Shown piece after piece: positions 7,954 through 17,083 of a stretch of 64,000 bases of DNA (its first letter is position 1; each line of letters begins with the position of its first letter). Made by a program: the position numbers and the translations under genes. The notes under the pieces were generated by a model. The model had not been told where the DNA came from, searched no databases, and saw only the letters and a program-made list of their open reading frames with translations. Origin of the DNA: JALEFZ01 sp039817415 (GTDB lineage: Bacteria > Bacteroidota > Bacteroidia > J057); assembly GCA_039817415.1 (NCBI GenBank), contig JBCBVV010000029.1:23066-87065 (forward strand), read 5' to 3'.

Positions 7954-10059
7954 ATGAGTGAACAAAATCAAACTTCCTATATAGCGCTACAAGTCAAAGG
8001 AATGACGTGTACCAATTGTGCCTTAGGTATTGAAAAATACCTTGAAAAAGAAGGGCTAGCGCATGTTAACGTAGATTTCAGCAATGGAGAGGTGAATTTC
8101 GCGACAGCTTCTCCGGAAAATCTCAACAGTTGGGTGAAAGGTATTGAGAACTTGGGATTTGAGGTGGTCCAAGACGAAGAGGGCGGGGAAGAAGGTTGGA
8201 GTAGGGTAGAGAAGTACTTTGCTATAAGTTTGGTATTCACCCTTCCTTTGATCTTGCACATGTTTATTTCTTGGCATGTTTTGCATAACCCATGGGTCCA
8301 ATTTGGCTTAAGTCTGCCTGTCTTTATCCTGGGCATGCTATATTTTGGGAGGTCGGCCTGGTCTTCCATCAAGGCAGGTGTACCCAATATGGATGTGTTG
8401 ATTTCTATTGGGGCAATAGCTGCCTTTGGGTATAGCCTGTATGGGGCCATCAATCAACTAGGACCTGATTTTCTCTTTTTTGAGACTGCTGCCTCTGTCA
8501 TTACCCTGGTTTTATTGGGGAATGTCATTGAGCATCGCTCTGTCAAAAGAACAACAGCTGCGGTAAGAAACCTTCAGGATATGCAGGCCAAAACTGCGCC
8601 TGTGCTAACCGCAGAAGGAAAGTTGATAGACACACCTTTGGAGCATGTACAAAAAGGAATGGAATTATTGTTATCCGAAGGGAGTATAATTCCCTTGGAT
8701 GTAAGGGTCCTGGAAGGAGAGGGCCATTTGGATGAGTCCATGATTACAGGCGAAAGCCAAGCCTTGCTCAAAGAAGTAGGCGATCAATTAATGAGTGGAA
8801 CCCTCTTGCAACATGGCCAACTGAAAGTCGTCGTAGAAAAGGAAGCCAAGGACTCTACCCTTAGCCAAATGATTCAATTGGTTAAAAAGGCCCAAGCCGA
8901 TAAGCCTGACATTCAGCGATTGGCAGATAGAATTAGTGCGATATTTGTTCCGGCTGTCCTTGCCATTTCCCTGATAACCTTCCTTCTCGCGTACATAGTT
9001 TTTGGCTTGCCATTTACCCAATCTATGCTCCAAGCCATTGCGGTTCTTGTGATCGCTTGTCCATGTGCCATGGGCTTGGCTACTCCTACAGCAGTAGTTG
9101 TCGGTTTAGGTCGAGCCAGCAAAAAAGGGATTCTGATTAAAGGTGGAAGTGTATTTGAAAAGGCTACGAAGATAGATACCGTTGTTTTTGACAAAACAGG
9201 TACGCTTACGACAGGAGAATTTCAACTGAAGGAAATTCATGTGGTGGAGGTGGGACAGGAGGAGACTGTAAAATCGGTTGTGGCCAGCATGGAACAGTAT
9301 TCATCACACCCCATTGCCTTATCTCTCCGAAATATTTTCTCAGAAGCTAAGCCTGTAGAACTGCAACAAGTCAAAGAACAAAAAGGACTGGGCATGACCG
9401 CTCAGGATAAAGAAGGGAATACCTATCAGATCGGCTCCTTCCGCACGGTTAAGGGAATGCTTTCCGAAGACCAGTATTCTGTTTATGTGTTGAAGAATGG
9501 AGAATTCTGGGCTGGGATATCCTTGAAGGACGACATTAGGATAGAGGCAAAAGAGACCATTTCCTGGTTGTCTACCCAAGGGATTCGTACCATCATGCTC
9601 AGTGGAGATAAAAAGGGAAAATGCGAGGATGTAGCCCACTCCCTTGGGATAGATGAAGTTTACAGTGAACAATTACCAGAGCAAAAGCTTCAACTCCTTT
9701 CTAATTTTATGGAAAGGGGACATGTCATGATGGTAGGCGATGGAATCAATGATGCCCCTGCCTTGGCCAAGGCTCATATTGGCGTTTCTCTTAGTGGCGC
9801 AAGTGATATTGCACAGGAAGCAGCAGAAGTTGTGTTGATGTCTCAAAAGATGGATTCGCTCAAGGACTTATTCAACTTGAGCAAACATACTGTCTTGACC
9901 ATTAAGCAAAATCTCTTTTGGGCATTCTTCTACAATGTCATCATGATTCCAGCTGCTGCTATTGGTTTACTTAGGCCCATTCTAGCTGCGTTTTCTATGG
10001 CATTTTCAGATATATTTGTAATCGGAAACTCCCTTAGGTTGCGTGTAAAGAACATCTAA
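7954..10059 (+). CDS. copA: Copper-translocating P1B-type ATPase
   Basis: This 701-residue protein exports Cu(I) from the cytoplasm using ATP. The order of parts is standard: one N-terminal heavy-metal-associated domain with GMTCTNC (Cys19, Cys22), two lead-in helices, four further helices before the actuator segment, the transmembrane metal site Cys369-Pro-Cys371, phosphorylated Asp413 in DKTGT, the P1B-specific His452 in SSHP, the hinge Asp596/Asp600 in GDGIND, and two final helices. The CPC motif with one HMA domain fits the copper-type subgroup. The gene is followed by a small HMA protein on the same strand, giving a two-gene copper-handling unit. Two inverted repeats in the upstream region may serve in metal-responsive control. 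Confidence 0.95.
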   Translation: MSEQNQTSYIALQVKGMTCTNCALGIEKYLEKEGLAHVNVDFSNGEVNFATASPENLNSWVKGIENLGFEVVQDEEGGEEGWSRVEKYFAISLVFTLPLILHMFISWHVLHNPWVQFGLSLPVFILGMLYFGRSAWSSIKAGVPNMDVLISIGAIAAFGYSLYGAINQLGPDFLFFETAASVITLVLLGNVIEHRSVKRTTAAVRNLQDMQAKTAPVLTAEGKLIDTPLEHVQKGMELLLSEGSIIPLDVRVLEGEGHLDESMITGESQALLKEVGDQLMSGTLLQHGQLKVVVEKEAKDSTLSQMIQLVKKAQADKPDIQRLADRISAIFVPAVLAISLITFLLAYIVFGLPFTQSMLQAIAVLVIACPCAMGLATPTAVVVGLGRASKKGILIKGGSVFEKATKIDTVVFDKTGTLTTGEFQLKEIHVVEVGQEETVKSVVASMEQYSSHPIALSLRNIFSEAKPVELQQVKEQKGLGMTAQDKEGNTYQIGSFRTVKGMLSEDQYSVYVLKNGEFWAGISLKDDIRIEAKETISWLSTQGIRTIMLSGDKKGKCEDVAHSLGIDEVYSEQLPEQKLQLLSNFMERGHVMMVGDGINDAPALAKAHIGVSLSGASDIAQEAAEVVLMSQKMDSLKDLFNLSKHTVLTIKQNLFWAFFYNVIMIPAAAIGLLRPILAAFSMAFSDIFVIGNSLRLRVKNI

Positions 10060-10083
10060 TTCCTAAAGGGAAAAATTATTCCT

Positions 10084-10104
10084 GTGCTCTTACAAGAGGA
10101 GCAC
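10084..10104 (+). other. Short hairpin between copA and the HMA chaperone gene
   Basis: GTGCTC pairs with GAGCAC around a 9-base loop. There is no T run, so it is not a convincing terminator. It may tune mRNA processing between the two copper genes. Confidence 0.4.
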
Positions 10105-10128
10105 ACTTCCATTAAGACAAACAGAATA

Positions 10129-10365
10129 ATGACATATACATTTAAGACAAACATCAACTGTGGAGGCTGTGTAGCTACAGTAACCCCTTTTCTCGATAAA
10201 TCTGAAATCGAAAACTGGAAAGTGGATACCCACTCAAAAGATAAAATCCTGACAGTCGAAAGCAATCAATTGGACCAAGAAGGGATTATGAAACTGGTTG
10301 CAGAAGCAGGTTTTAAGATTGAACCTGTCAAAAAAGGCATATTTGGCTTGTTTGGGAGAAAGTAG
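10129..10365 (+). CDS. Small heavy-metal-associated (HMA) protein, probable copper chaperone
   Basis: Starting at ATG 10129, this 78-residue protein keeps the beta-alpha-beta-beta-alpha-beta layout of HMA domains. The metal loop reads NINCGGCV with Cys11 and Cys14, instead of the usual MxCxxC. The same frame extends upstream to a GTG at 10084, but that would add a non-family tail made from a hairpin, so the ATG is preferred. Its place 69 bases after copA supports delivery of Cu(I) to the pump. The C terminus is basic and glycine-rich (KKGIFGLFGRK), unlike most CopZ proteins. Confidence 0.85.
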   Translation: MTYTFKTNINCGGCVATVTPFLDKSEIENWKVDTHSKDKILTVESNQLDQEGIMKLVAEAGFKIEPVKKGIFGLFGRK

Positions 10366-10366
10366 T

Positions 10367-11281
10367 TTAATCCTCCAATTCCTTTTTGAGCCAGGTAAGT
10401 ACCTCTTCATTCTGGCCGGCCTGAAACCAGCTAATGTCTTCGAACCTCCTGTAATAGGTCAGCTGCCTTTTGGCATACCTACGGCTATTCCTTTGGATCA
10501 GGCGAATGGCCTCATCTAAGTCGTATTCCCCTTTGAGATAAGGGAATAGCTCTCGGTATCCTATAGCTTGGAGAGCATTTAAATGCTCGGCATATCCCTT
10601 GCCGAGAAGGTCTTTTGCCTCTTCGACAAGCCCTTCTGCGATCATCTGGTGAACACGTTGATCTATTCTATTGTAAAGGACTTCTCTCTCGTCCTGTAGA
10701 CCGATTTTGATCAATCGGTAGGCATGTTTCTTTTGGTTCCTACCCTGTCTAAAAACGGAGATGGGTGTTCCTGTTCCTCTGTACACTTCCAGTGCCCTGA
10801 TGACCCTTGCAGGATTTTGTTTGTCTATTTGCCCATATACATCTGGATCAACCTCAGCGAGTTCCTTTAGTAAGGCATCCAATCCTTGATCTCTAAATTC
10901 CTGGTTTAAGGTTTCTCGAACACTAGGGTCAATGAAGGGCATAGGAGAGAAGCCATTCCAGATCGCATCCATGTAGAGGGTAGAGCCCCCCACCATGATA
11001 AGGGTAGGATGTTGAGGAAAGAGCCTATTCATTAGGTCTTCTGCAGCTGTTTCAAACTTAGCTGCGCTAAATTCTTCATCTGGTTTCAGGCTATCAATGA
11101 AGTAATGTTTTGCTGCCGCCAACTCTTCTTTGGTAGGCTTGGCGGTGCCAATATCCATATGTTGGTAAAACTGCCTTGAATCTGCCGAAATGATCACCGA
11201 TTCAAACGTCTTTGCCAGTTCTATGGAAAGAGCCGTTTTCCCAACAGCCGTTGGGCCAACTATGGTGATCAAGGTATTCAT
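10367..11281 (-). CDS. miaA: tRNA dimethylallyltransferase
   Basis: MiaA transfers a dimethylallyl group to N6 of A37 in tRNAs that read codons starting with U. The P-loop GPTAVGKT (9-16), the DSRQ motif (34-37) and the MDIGTAKP segment are all present, as is the C-terminal RRYAKRQLTYYRRF region that grips the anticodon arm. The start is set at MNTLITIV because family members begin directly before the P-loop; six extra in-frame codons lie upstream. The 304-residue length is normal. The start lies 1 base after the stop of the upstream membrane-protein gene, so the two are probably translationally coupled. The stop is 1 base past the convergent HMA gene. Confidence 0.96.
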   Translation of the reverse strand: MNTLITIVGPTAVGKTALSIELAKTFESVIISADSRQFYQHMDIGTAKPTKEELAAAKHYFIDSLKPDEEFSAAKFETAAEDLMNRLFPQHPTLIMVGGSTLYMDAIWNGFSPMPFIDPSVRETLNQEFRDQGLDALLKELAEVDPDVYGQIDKQNPARVIRALEVYRGTGTPISVFRQGRNQKKHAYRLIKIGLQDEREVLYNRIDQRVHQMIAEGLVEEAKDLLGKGYAEHLNALQAIGYRELFPYLKGEYDLDEAIRLIQRNSRRYAKRQLTYYRRFEDISWFQAGQNEEVLTWLKKELED

Positions 11282-11282
11282 C

Positions 11283-11639
11283 CTAACTATTGGGCGCAAA
11301 AACCATGGCCAAGGCTGCGATTAACAAGCCTAACCCTTCTCTCATGTTTTCTATGTAAGGTGAAGCTGCCTTCATTTGGCCTGTGATGGAAGGCATGCCT
11401 TCGTTGTACCACTCCACGGCTCCGGGTATGTATAAGCCTACCCCTACTACAAGTGCAACTGAGGCTAGAAGCGTAACGATTTTGGGTAGTTTGATAAAAG
11501 CTTTTAAGGCAAGGATAAGGGCTACACCTCCATAAATCGGCACCCATAATTGGGGATCGGAATCGTTCAACTGCCAATAAGCAAACAAACCGAAGACGAT
11601 AGCTAGTAGGATTAATATTACCTTTTTGATCATGGGCAT
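11283..11639 (-). CDS. Small membrane protein, TMEM220-like
   Basis: The 118-residue protein has four hydrophobic helices and the conserved WQLNDSDPQLWVPIYG segment between the first two. That segment resembles the transmembrane 220 family, whose function is unknown. It has no other domain. The gene directly precedes miaA. The family name is from memory of the NDPDP-type motif and should be treated as likely rather than certain. Confidence 0.75.
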   Translation of the reverse strand: MPMIKKVILILLAIVFGLFAYWQLNDSDPQLWVPIYGGVALILALKAFIKLPKIVTLLASVALVVGVGLYIPGAVEWYNEGMPSITGQMKAASPYIENMREGLGLLIAALAMVFAPNS

Positions 11640-11868
11640 GTATTTTCTGAAAAGATATAAGGAAGATTGGCTTTCCGCAAGGAAGAGGGAGCAAGATAGC
11701 GATTGATCTATGTTAGGGGGAAATGAACATTGTGCAATTTTTGCATATGCAGCTTTTCAACTATATAGAGATTGTGTTATCTTATGAAGTATGGACTAGG
11801 TGATTTTTCATAAGAATCGCCCCTAGTTGTAAAGAATCACCACTTTATCTAACCAAATTCGACTTCTT

Positions 11869-12210
11869 ATGATGTCTACCATTTTTACCATTCTGGCATC
11901 TGCTATTTCAGTTATGATTTGCGCCTATTTTTTGAAAGGTGTGGATGTGAAGAGCTTTGGAGGAGCTGTTGTAACGGCTATTCTCATCGCTATTGTCAAT
12001 GGAACGCTTGGGAATGTGCTTAATTTCTTTTTCGCTCCTGTTAACTGGATCACTTTTGGACTGGCTTCTGCTATCATCTCAGCATTGATGATTCAAGTGG
12101 TGAGTTGGTTGTACAGCGGTTTTGCTGTGAAGAATTTCTGGTGGGCCCTGATTTTCGGGATTGTTCTCGGAATCGTAAATGGCCTCATCATGAATATTCT
12201 GCCTATTTAA
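11869..12210 (+). CDS. Four-helix membrane protein, phage-holin-4-like family
   Basis: The 113-residue protein is almost wholly hydrophobic with four helices. It carries repeated IVNGTLGNVLNFF and IVNGLIMNILP elements, typical of the small chromosomal membrane family named after mycobacterial phage holin superfamily IV. These genes are widespread in bacterial chromosomes and are not evidence for a prophage here. It has its own terminator. Function unknown. Confidence 0.8.
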   Translation: MMSTIFTILASAISVMICAYFLKGVDVKSFGGAVVTAILIAIVNGTLGNVLNFFFAPVNWITFGLASAIISALMIQVVSWLYSGFAVKNFWWALIFGIVLGIVNGLIMNILPI

Positions 12211-12236
12211 TTTGCATCCCTACACATGGACTATAA

Positions 12237-12272
12237 AGGCTCGAAGACCCTTGGTTTTCGGGCTTCTTCTTT
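12237..12272 (+). terminator. Rho-independent terminator
   Basis: A 13-base stem (AGGCTCGAAGACC with GGTTTTCGGGCTT, including three G-T pairs) closes on a CTT loop and is followed by CTTCTTTGTTT. It ends the small holin-like gene. Confidence 0.65.
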
Positions 12273-12280
12273 GTTTGGTA

Positions 12281-13042
12281 TCATTTAACAAGAATGAACA
12301 AGGCCGAAAAGACCGTAATGGCGATGATTAGCCTTCTATATACGCGCTCGGAAAATAACTTCACGATGAAAATTCCCAATAAACCTCCCATGATAATGAT
12401 GGGGAGGAGATAGAGATCCAAGACAAAACTATTTATGCTCATCGTCTTCCATACGAAGAGATGAAAGGGAACTTTAACCAAGTTGATGATAAAGAAAAAC
12501 CAAGCCCCTGTCCCAATAAATTGGTCTTTAGGGAGTCTCATCGAAAGCAGGTAAACCGACATAACTGGACCGGCAAAGTTACCCACCATGGTCGTAAAAC
12601 CTCCTAAAAATCCCATCAAGGCTGCGAACCAAGGATAATCTGGAATGACTTCTGATTTCTGAAATTCCAATACGATCATAATGGCAGCTCCGCCCAGGAT
12701 GATCCCTCCCATGATGTAGCCAAAGACTGTTTCAGACACATAGCCTCCCACAAGTACGCCTACCACGATACCTACCATGGTCCAGGGAAGGAGTTTGATG
12801 ATGTAGTTCCAACTGGCAATCTTTCTGTAGTAAATGACGGCTAATATATCTGCAAAAATGAGGAGCGGAACCAATACACCGGTAGATTGCTTGTCCCCAA
12901 ACAGGAAAGCCATGATCAGTACTACGGCAGGGTATCCCACCCCAAAACCCGTTTTTGACATACCGATGAATATGGCAGCAAGCGCCAAAAGGACCCAATC
13001 CCAGCCATCTAGCGCAAAAAGATTATTCAGTTCTTCCAGCAT
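12281..13042 (-). CDS. TauE/SafE-family membrane transporter
   Basis: The 253-residue protein has eight hydrophobic segments and the two family repeats, each carrying a conserved glycine-rich helix (FIGMSKTGFGVG near the N terminus; GFLGGFTTMVGNFAGPVMS at about 140-158). TauE/SafE proteins are proposed exporters or importers of sulfite, sulfoacetate or other organosulfur anions. No sulfur-metabolism gene is adjacent, so the substrate is open. It follows the HD-domain gene by 4 bases on the same strand, indicating co-transcription. Confidence 0.88.
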   Translation of the reverse strand: MLEELNNLFALDGWDWVLLALAAIFIGMSKTGFGVGYPAVVLIMAFLFGDKQSTGVLVPLLIFADILAVIYYRKIASWNYIIKLLPWTMVGIVVGVLVGGYVSETVFGYIMGGIILGGAAIMIVLEFQKSEVIPDYPWFAALMGFLGGFTTMVGNFAGPVMSVYLLSMRLPKDQFIGTGAWFFFIINLVKVPFHLFVWKTMSINSFVLDLYLLPIIIMGGLLGIFIVKLFSERVYRRLIIAITVFSALFILVK

Positions 13043-13046
13043 AGGG

Positions 13047-14309
13047 TTAGCTTAGGCTCGCAACTAATTCTTCTTTGAGCATTTCTTCGGGACAACAGTA
13101 ATAATACTTCACAACAGGAGTGGCGAGGGCATGAATATTAGGGAGGTCAGTTGCCTCCGACAAGTCCTTCAGTTCACCTCCTTTTTGACGAATAAGGATA
13201 GGCTCTTGGCTATTTTCCACATAGGGTTGGTTGGATACCTTGCCCGTAAAAATATAGTAGGCAGCATCTTCTTCTGAGATATTCCACCTGTCAGACAAGA
13301 CTTTCCTCTGCTTAAGAACCAAATCCTCATCAAAGGGTGTGTTTTTCATTCTGATCTTCAGGAGTTGACGAGATTGGATTCTTTTGCATAAATCTGACAG
13401 GACCCGATCGGAAGAAGCTTGCCATTTTTTGATAGAAAACTCAACGTCATTGTCATCAAGTGCAATGTAGCGGTTGAGTACTTCCTTGTTCAATTCTTCT
13501 GGAGAAATATGGTTGTGGAAGAAAAAGCCGAGGTTTTCATCTAGGTAAATGTCTTTTCCAGCCTCTACCAAGCTACGGGCCCGCTTCAGAATATTGACGA
13601 TCATATATTCAGCGGCCATGGCTGCCTTGTGTAGGTAAACCTGCCAATACATTAACCTTCTTGCCAGGATGAACTTTTCTAGCGAATAAATCCCTTTATC
13701 CTCACATACCAGAATGCCTTTATGGACATTTAGAATTTTGATGATACGATCGATTCCAACAATTCCTTCAGCTACTCCCGTGAAAAAACTATCCCTGATC
13801 AAGTAATCCATTCTATCCATGTCCAATTGACCGGAAACCAGTTGGTGGAAGAAGGGCCTTTCGTATTTTCCCTCAAACATGTCAATGGCCATATCCAATT
13901 TTCCTCGGAACTGCTTGTTGAGGTTATTCATCAAAGCTAAGCTCATTTGCTCATGATGCATTCCTCGGATAATAACATGTTCCAAAGCATGGGAGAAAGG
14001 ACCATGGCCTACATCATGGAGGAGAATCGCGACTTGCGCAGCTTTGTATTCTTGCTTGGAGATGTCCACTTTCTTCCGCTTAAGAACCTCGAGTGCCTGG
14101 CGCATCAAGTGCATGGCACCTAAGGCGTGGTTAAATCGCGTATGAACAGCACCGGGATAGACCAAGGAGGATTGCCCCAATTGTTTGATTCTTCTCAAGC
14201 GTTGGAAGGTAGGGGTATCTATCAAATTAAGGATCAGTCCACGAGGGATTTCGATAAATCCATGAACCGGATCATTGATGATCTTTGGGGCCTTACTCGT
14301 CTTTGTCAA
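13047..14309 (-). CDS. HD-domain phosphohydrolase
   Basis: The 420-residue cytoplasmic protein belongs to the HD superfamily related to dGTP triphosphohydrolases and SAMHD1-like proteins. The metal-binding set is clear: His56 in VHTRFNHALG, His98-Asp99 in LLHDVGHGPFSH and the conserved MDRMDYLIRDSFFTG helix. The start FIEIPRGLILNLIDTPTFQRLRR matches the usual N terminus of this subgroup. The C-terminal third (about 300-420) is a beta-rich appendage. The likely activity is hydrolysis of a nucleoside triphosphate or phosphomonoester; the exact substrate cannot be read from sequence. It is co-transcribed with the downstream TauE/SafE gene. Confidence 0.88.
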   Translation of the reverse strand: MTKTSKAPKIINDPVHGFIEIPRGLILNLIDTPTFQRLRRIKQLGQSSLVYPGAVHTRFNHALGAMHLMRQALEVLKRKKVDISKQEYKAAQVAILLHDVGHGPFSHALEHVIIRGMHHEQMSLALMNNLNKQFRGKLDMAIDMFEGKYERPFFHQLVSGQLDMDRMDYLIRDSFFTGVAEGIVGIDRIIKILNVHKGILVCEDKGIYSLEKFILARRLMYWQVYLHKAAMAAEYMIVNILKRARSLVEAGKDIYLDENLGFFFHNHISPEELNKEVLNRYIALDDNDVEFSIKKWQASSDRVLSDLCKRIQSRQLLKIRMKNTPFDEDLVLKQRKVLSDRWNISEEDAAYYIFTGKVSNQPYVENSQEPILIRQKGGELKDLSEATDLPNIHALATPVVKYYYCCPEEMLKEELVASLS

Positions 14310-14508
14310 TGTTATCAGATTTGTCCCAAGTTAAGGATAAGAGCTGAATTTCAGGAAGATTATCGCTATTCACCTGAAAAAAACACCTCAAAAAGCCTCA
14401 TCAAAGTTGACAACTTTGAGCAAAGTCTAATTGCTGTAATGATCAAGAGAAAAGGAATAGGGAATAGGAGCGATTTATGTCAATTTTTGGATTAAATCCA
14501 TTGTTCTC

Positions 14509-15360
14509 ATGAAACCATCGCACAACCATAAAACTTCTCCCTCTCAAAGGCTTGGAAGAAAAAGCTGGATGAAGGTAGGAGGCGTTTTGTTAGCTTCTTG
14601 TGTACTTTTCTTTTTTACGCAGCATCAGCCAGAGGGACTTCAAACCGTTTCGAATCAAACCGAGGCCAGTAAGTTGGCCCAAGAAGAAGGGAAAAATTGT
14701 TTGGTTTTCTTCGTTACGCCCTATTGTTATCCATGTCAATTGCTGCAAGAGGACCTTGTCCAGCATCCCGAAATAACAGCCCTTCTTAACGACCATTTTG
14801 TCATGTACGAAGTTGATGGTTCCCAAAAATATACGGGTGGGAAGGAGCTCGCAGAGCGATACAATATCAAATCCTTTCCCTCTCAAATCATTACCAATGC
14901 TAAAGGGGAACTTCTGTACGAAATACCTAGCACCTTGAGTCTGAACGGTTGGAAGGACCTACTCGGCTTATTGGAAAAAAATGAAGGATTTGCACAACAT
15001 GAGCTTGATGTGCTTCCTCCAAAGAGACATGAAGAGGAAATGGGCTTGATATTTAGGCGAGCAAGAAGTTGGGCTGAATGTAAGGAGATCGTTTCCTACC
15101 TGGAATCTAACTGGAAGGAAGAAATATGGATCAATCCGGCTGGGGGTAGCAAATACGAAGTTGTTTTAGGAAGGTATCAGCAGGAATCAGAGGCGAAAGC
15201 AACCAAGAGGTTCCTTAAGATTTGGGAGGGGGAAAAGACAAAGTTGGTCCGTCTTCCTAGCAGGCCGTTGAAGCTAAATTTGAAGCGTCTGTCGCTACCT
15301 TCCTCTCAAATGGAAGAATCTGAAGAATGGCAGACTTATTCAGAAGCGAATCAGCTTTAG
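14509..15360 (+). CDS. Membrane-anchored thioredoxin-fold protein with C-terminal SPOR-like domain
   Basis: Residues about 21-37 form one membrane anchor after a basic cytoplasmic N terminus, so the rest is periplasmic. Residues 45-160 are a thioredoxin-like domain with Cys73 and Cys76 in PYCYPCQ and the cis-proline region KSFPSQIITN. Residues about 175-250 show the SPOR pattern: a first strand and helix, then KYEVVLGRYQQESEAKATKRFL. SPOR domains bind denuded septal peptidoglycan, so the arrangement suggests a redox protein placed at division sites. The last 21 bases overlap the convergent gene 15340-15699. The thioredoxin fold is firm; the SPOR call is moderately sure. Confidence 0.8.
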   Translation: MKPSHNHKTSPSQRLGRKSWMKVGGVLLASCVLFFFTQHQPEGLQTVSNQTEASKLAQEEGKNCLVFFVTPYCYPCQLLQEDLVQHPEITALLNDHFVMYEVDGSQKYTGGKELAERYNIKSFPSQIITNAKGELLYEIPSTLSLNGWKDLLGLLEKNEGFAQHELDVLPPKRHEEEMGLIFRRARSWAECKEIVSYLESNWKEEIWINPAGGSKYEVVLGRYQQESEAKATKRFLKIWEGEKTKLVRLPSRPLKLNLKRLSLPSSQMEESEEWQTYSEANQL

Positions 15361-15699
15361 GCGAAAATAGGTATGGGGATAGGTAGGCAAACTTAAGTTT
15401 TTGCCATCCTCAACCTCTACCCAGAGGCCAACGGGAAGTTTATCCTCTGCTTTTAGTTCGAGACGGCATAAAAAGGAATAGCCGCTAGGATTTTCTCTGG
15501 CATATTCGGGCATCACTTGATAGCCTGAGAGTAGGATGGGGTAGTCCATGCTTTGCCCTAGTCTAAGGGTATCCATAGAGATGGGCGCAAAGGCAAATTT
15601 ATGGGAGTAATCTTCTGGGGTGGCCAGTTGTAAGTCTTGGGCGGTAAGACTGAAGGAAGTACCCATTATCCCAATCAATAATCCTATTACTTTCTTCAT
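15340..15699 (-). CDS. Exported protein of unknown function
   Basis: The 119-residue protein has a clear signal peptide (about 1-20, ending LTAQ). The mature part is beta-rich with a single cysteine and no recognised family. It ends inside the 3' end of the convergent thioredoxin-SPOR gene. The signal peptide, ATG start and codon use support a real gene. Confidence 0.7.
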   Translation of the reverse strand: MKKVIGLLIGIMGTSFSLTAQDLQLATPEDYSHKFAFAPISMDTLRLGQSMDYPILLSGYQVMPEYARENPSGYSFLCRLELKAEDKLPVGLWVEVEDGKNLSLPTYPHTYFRLKLIRF

Positions 15700-15758
15700 A
15701 TAACAACATACTCAATTATCAGCAAATTGTTGTCGCCTTAAAGACCAGATAAAATACA

Positions 15759-15790
15759 AAAGGCAGGACAATACGTCCTGCCTTTCTTTT
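15759..15790. terminator. Rho-independent terminator
   Basis: AAAGGCAGGAC pairs perfectly with GTCCTGCCTTT around AATAC. T-rich sequence lies on both sides. It directly follows the DUF2911 gene on the minus strand. Confidence 0.85.
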
Positions 15791-15806
15791 GGTCTTCAAG
15801 GAAGAA

Positions 15807-16649
15807 TTACTTTCCTCCTTTGATGATTCCTTTGTTGATCTTAACGTAGTCCATGTTTCCAGCTTTTTCTGCCATTTCCATGGCCTTCTTAGCTGTAGAA
15901 ACAGCTTCATCGCGCTTGTCCATTTTGTCAAGGATTCTTGCTTTCCAAGTCGCTACCCAATAAGCTTCAGGTCTCATGTCAGCAGCCTTGCTGATCCACT
16001 TAAGTGCCTGATCCATATCCTTGTCATTGTTGTAATAGTATAAAGCAGATGCGTAGAAGTCATTGGCAGAAGGACCAGCCATGGTACGCTCAATGCTAGC
16101 CATGACATCCTTGTCAGTATCAATCTTCATAGGGATAACCACAGCAGTCTGATCCCAAGCCAATACAAGGTCAGCAGATGCATCGCGTAGATTGTCTACG
16201 AAAATCATGAAAGACTCCATCTTTGTATCCATCATGTTAGGCTTAACAGTGGAGCGGTGAACTTCCGTATCTGTAGAGTATTTTGCTACATTACCACCGA
16301 TAGACAGGTCAGTGTTTAGCATAACAGTCCAGCTATCCTTTCCAGGAATAGTGTACATAGCGTAAGTACCTGCTTTTACTTCTTTTCCATTGAAGTTGAT
16401 GTCTTTGCTAAAAGTAACTTTTGTCGCACGGTTTGCACCGGTACGCCAGATTTTGTCGAAAGGAACAAGGTCTCCAAAGACTGTTCTTCCTTTTACACCT
16501 GGGCGAGAGTACTCAAGTGTAACTGTGCTCATGCCAACAGCTTGCTCCATTTTTACAGATGGGCTGGGAGCTGGAGTCTGAACCTGAGCCTGTAGCGTCA
16601 TTGCCGCTAGCACGATGGCTCCAATTGTAAGCAATACTTGTTTCATCAT
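15807..16649 (-). CDS. Exported DUF2911 domain protein
   Basis: The 280-residue protein has a signal peptide (ends TLQAQ). The DUF2911 domain covers about 28-180, with the typical VTLEYSRPGVKGRTVFG, IWRTGANRATKVTF and KAGTYAMYTIPG segments. The C-terminal part (about 195-275) is helical and resembles tetratricopeptide repeats (YYYNNDKDMDQALKWISKAA, then KARILDKMDKRDEAVSTAKKA). DUF2911 proteins are common in Bacteroidota and have no established role. Monocistronic, ended by a strong hairpin. Confidence 0.88.
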   Translation of the reverse strand: MMKQVLLTIGAIVLAAMTLQAQVQTPAPSPSVKMEQAVGMSTVTLEYSRPGVKGRTVFGDLVPFDKIWRTGANRATKVTFSKDINFNGKEVKAGTYAMYTIPGKDSWTVMLNTDLSIGGNVAKYSTDTEVHRSTVKPNMMDTKMESFMIFVDNLRDASADLVLAWDQTAVVIPMKIDTDKDVMASIERTMAGPSANDFYASALYYYNNDKDMDQALKWISKAADMRPEAYWVATWKARILDKMDKRDEAVSTAKKAMEMAEKAGNMDYVKINKGIIKGGK

Positions 16650-17083
16650 AGTAAATTAGACGTTGATAGTTTCTGAATTGTGAAATGTCAATGTATACCT
16701 GGATTAATCTTAGGCCAATACGCCCAGATTGAGCCGATTTTTGTATTTTGGCATGAACATAGGAAATCAAGTCACAAAGGACAAATGATCGATTTTGTAT
16801 GTAAGATCAGTGTCTCAATGTTGGCTTTTTGGGAAGATTGACCTTAAACGCGAAATCTTTGGCTTGGTTTATGCGGCCGAATATTCAGGAAAACAGGAAG
16901 ATTCCTCTATCCTAATGAACATGAGGCCGAAAATATTGAGTTTTTTATTTTGTAAAAGTCGGGTAGCCAACGCAAAAAACAATAAAAGATTCAAGGTCTG
17001 TTAGGACGGTCTTTAATCAGCACAAAACAAGGAAAGACAAGCGACAAACAACACTATAAGGAAAACCAACCTTTGTCACCTGT
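16650..17083. other. 434-base intergenic region between divergent genes
   Basis: This region separates the DUF2911 gene (minus) from the TPR histidine kinase gene (plus) and should hold both promoters. A 69-codon frame at 16795-17004 has no family features, no plausible ribosome-binding site and is AT-rich, so I do not call it. No strong hairpin or repeat was seen. Confidence 0.6.

Noticed and set aside
10298..10519. 73-codon plus-strand frame spanning the HMA and miaA ends
   Set aside because: It overlaps two well-supported genes and shows no family pattern.
11869..12210. Possible prophage holin
   Set aside because: The family is a common chromosomal membrane protein. No endolysin, integrase or structural phage genes are nearby.
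16795..17004. 69-codon plus-strand frame in the gap before the TPR kinase
   Set aside because: No family features, no ribosome-binding site, AT-rich codons and a random-looking product.
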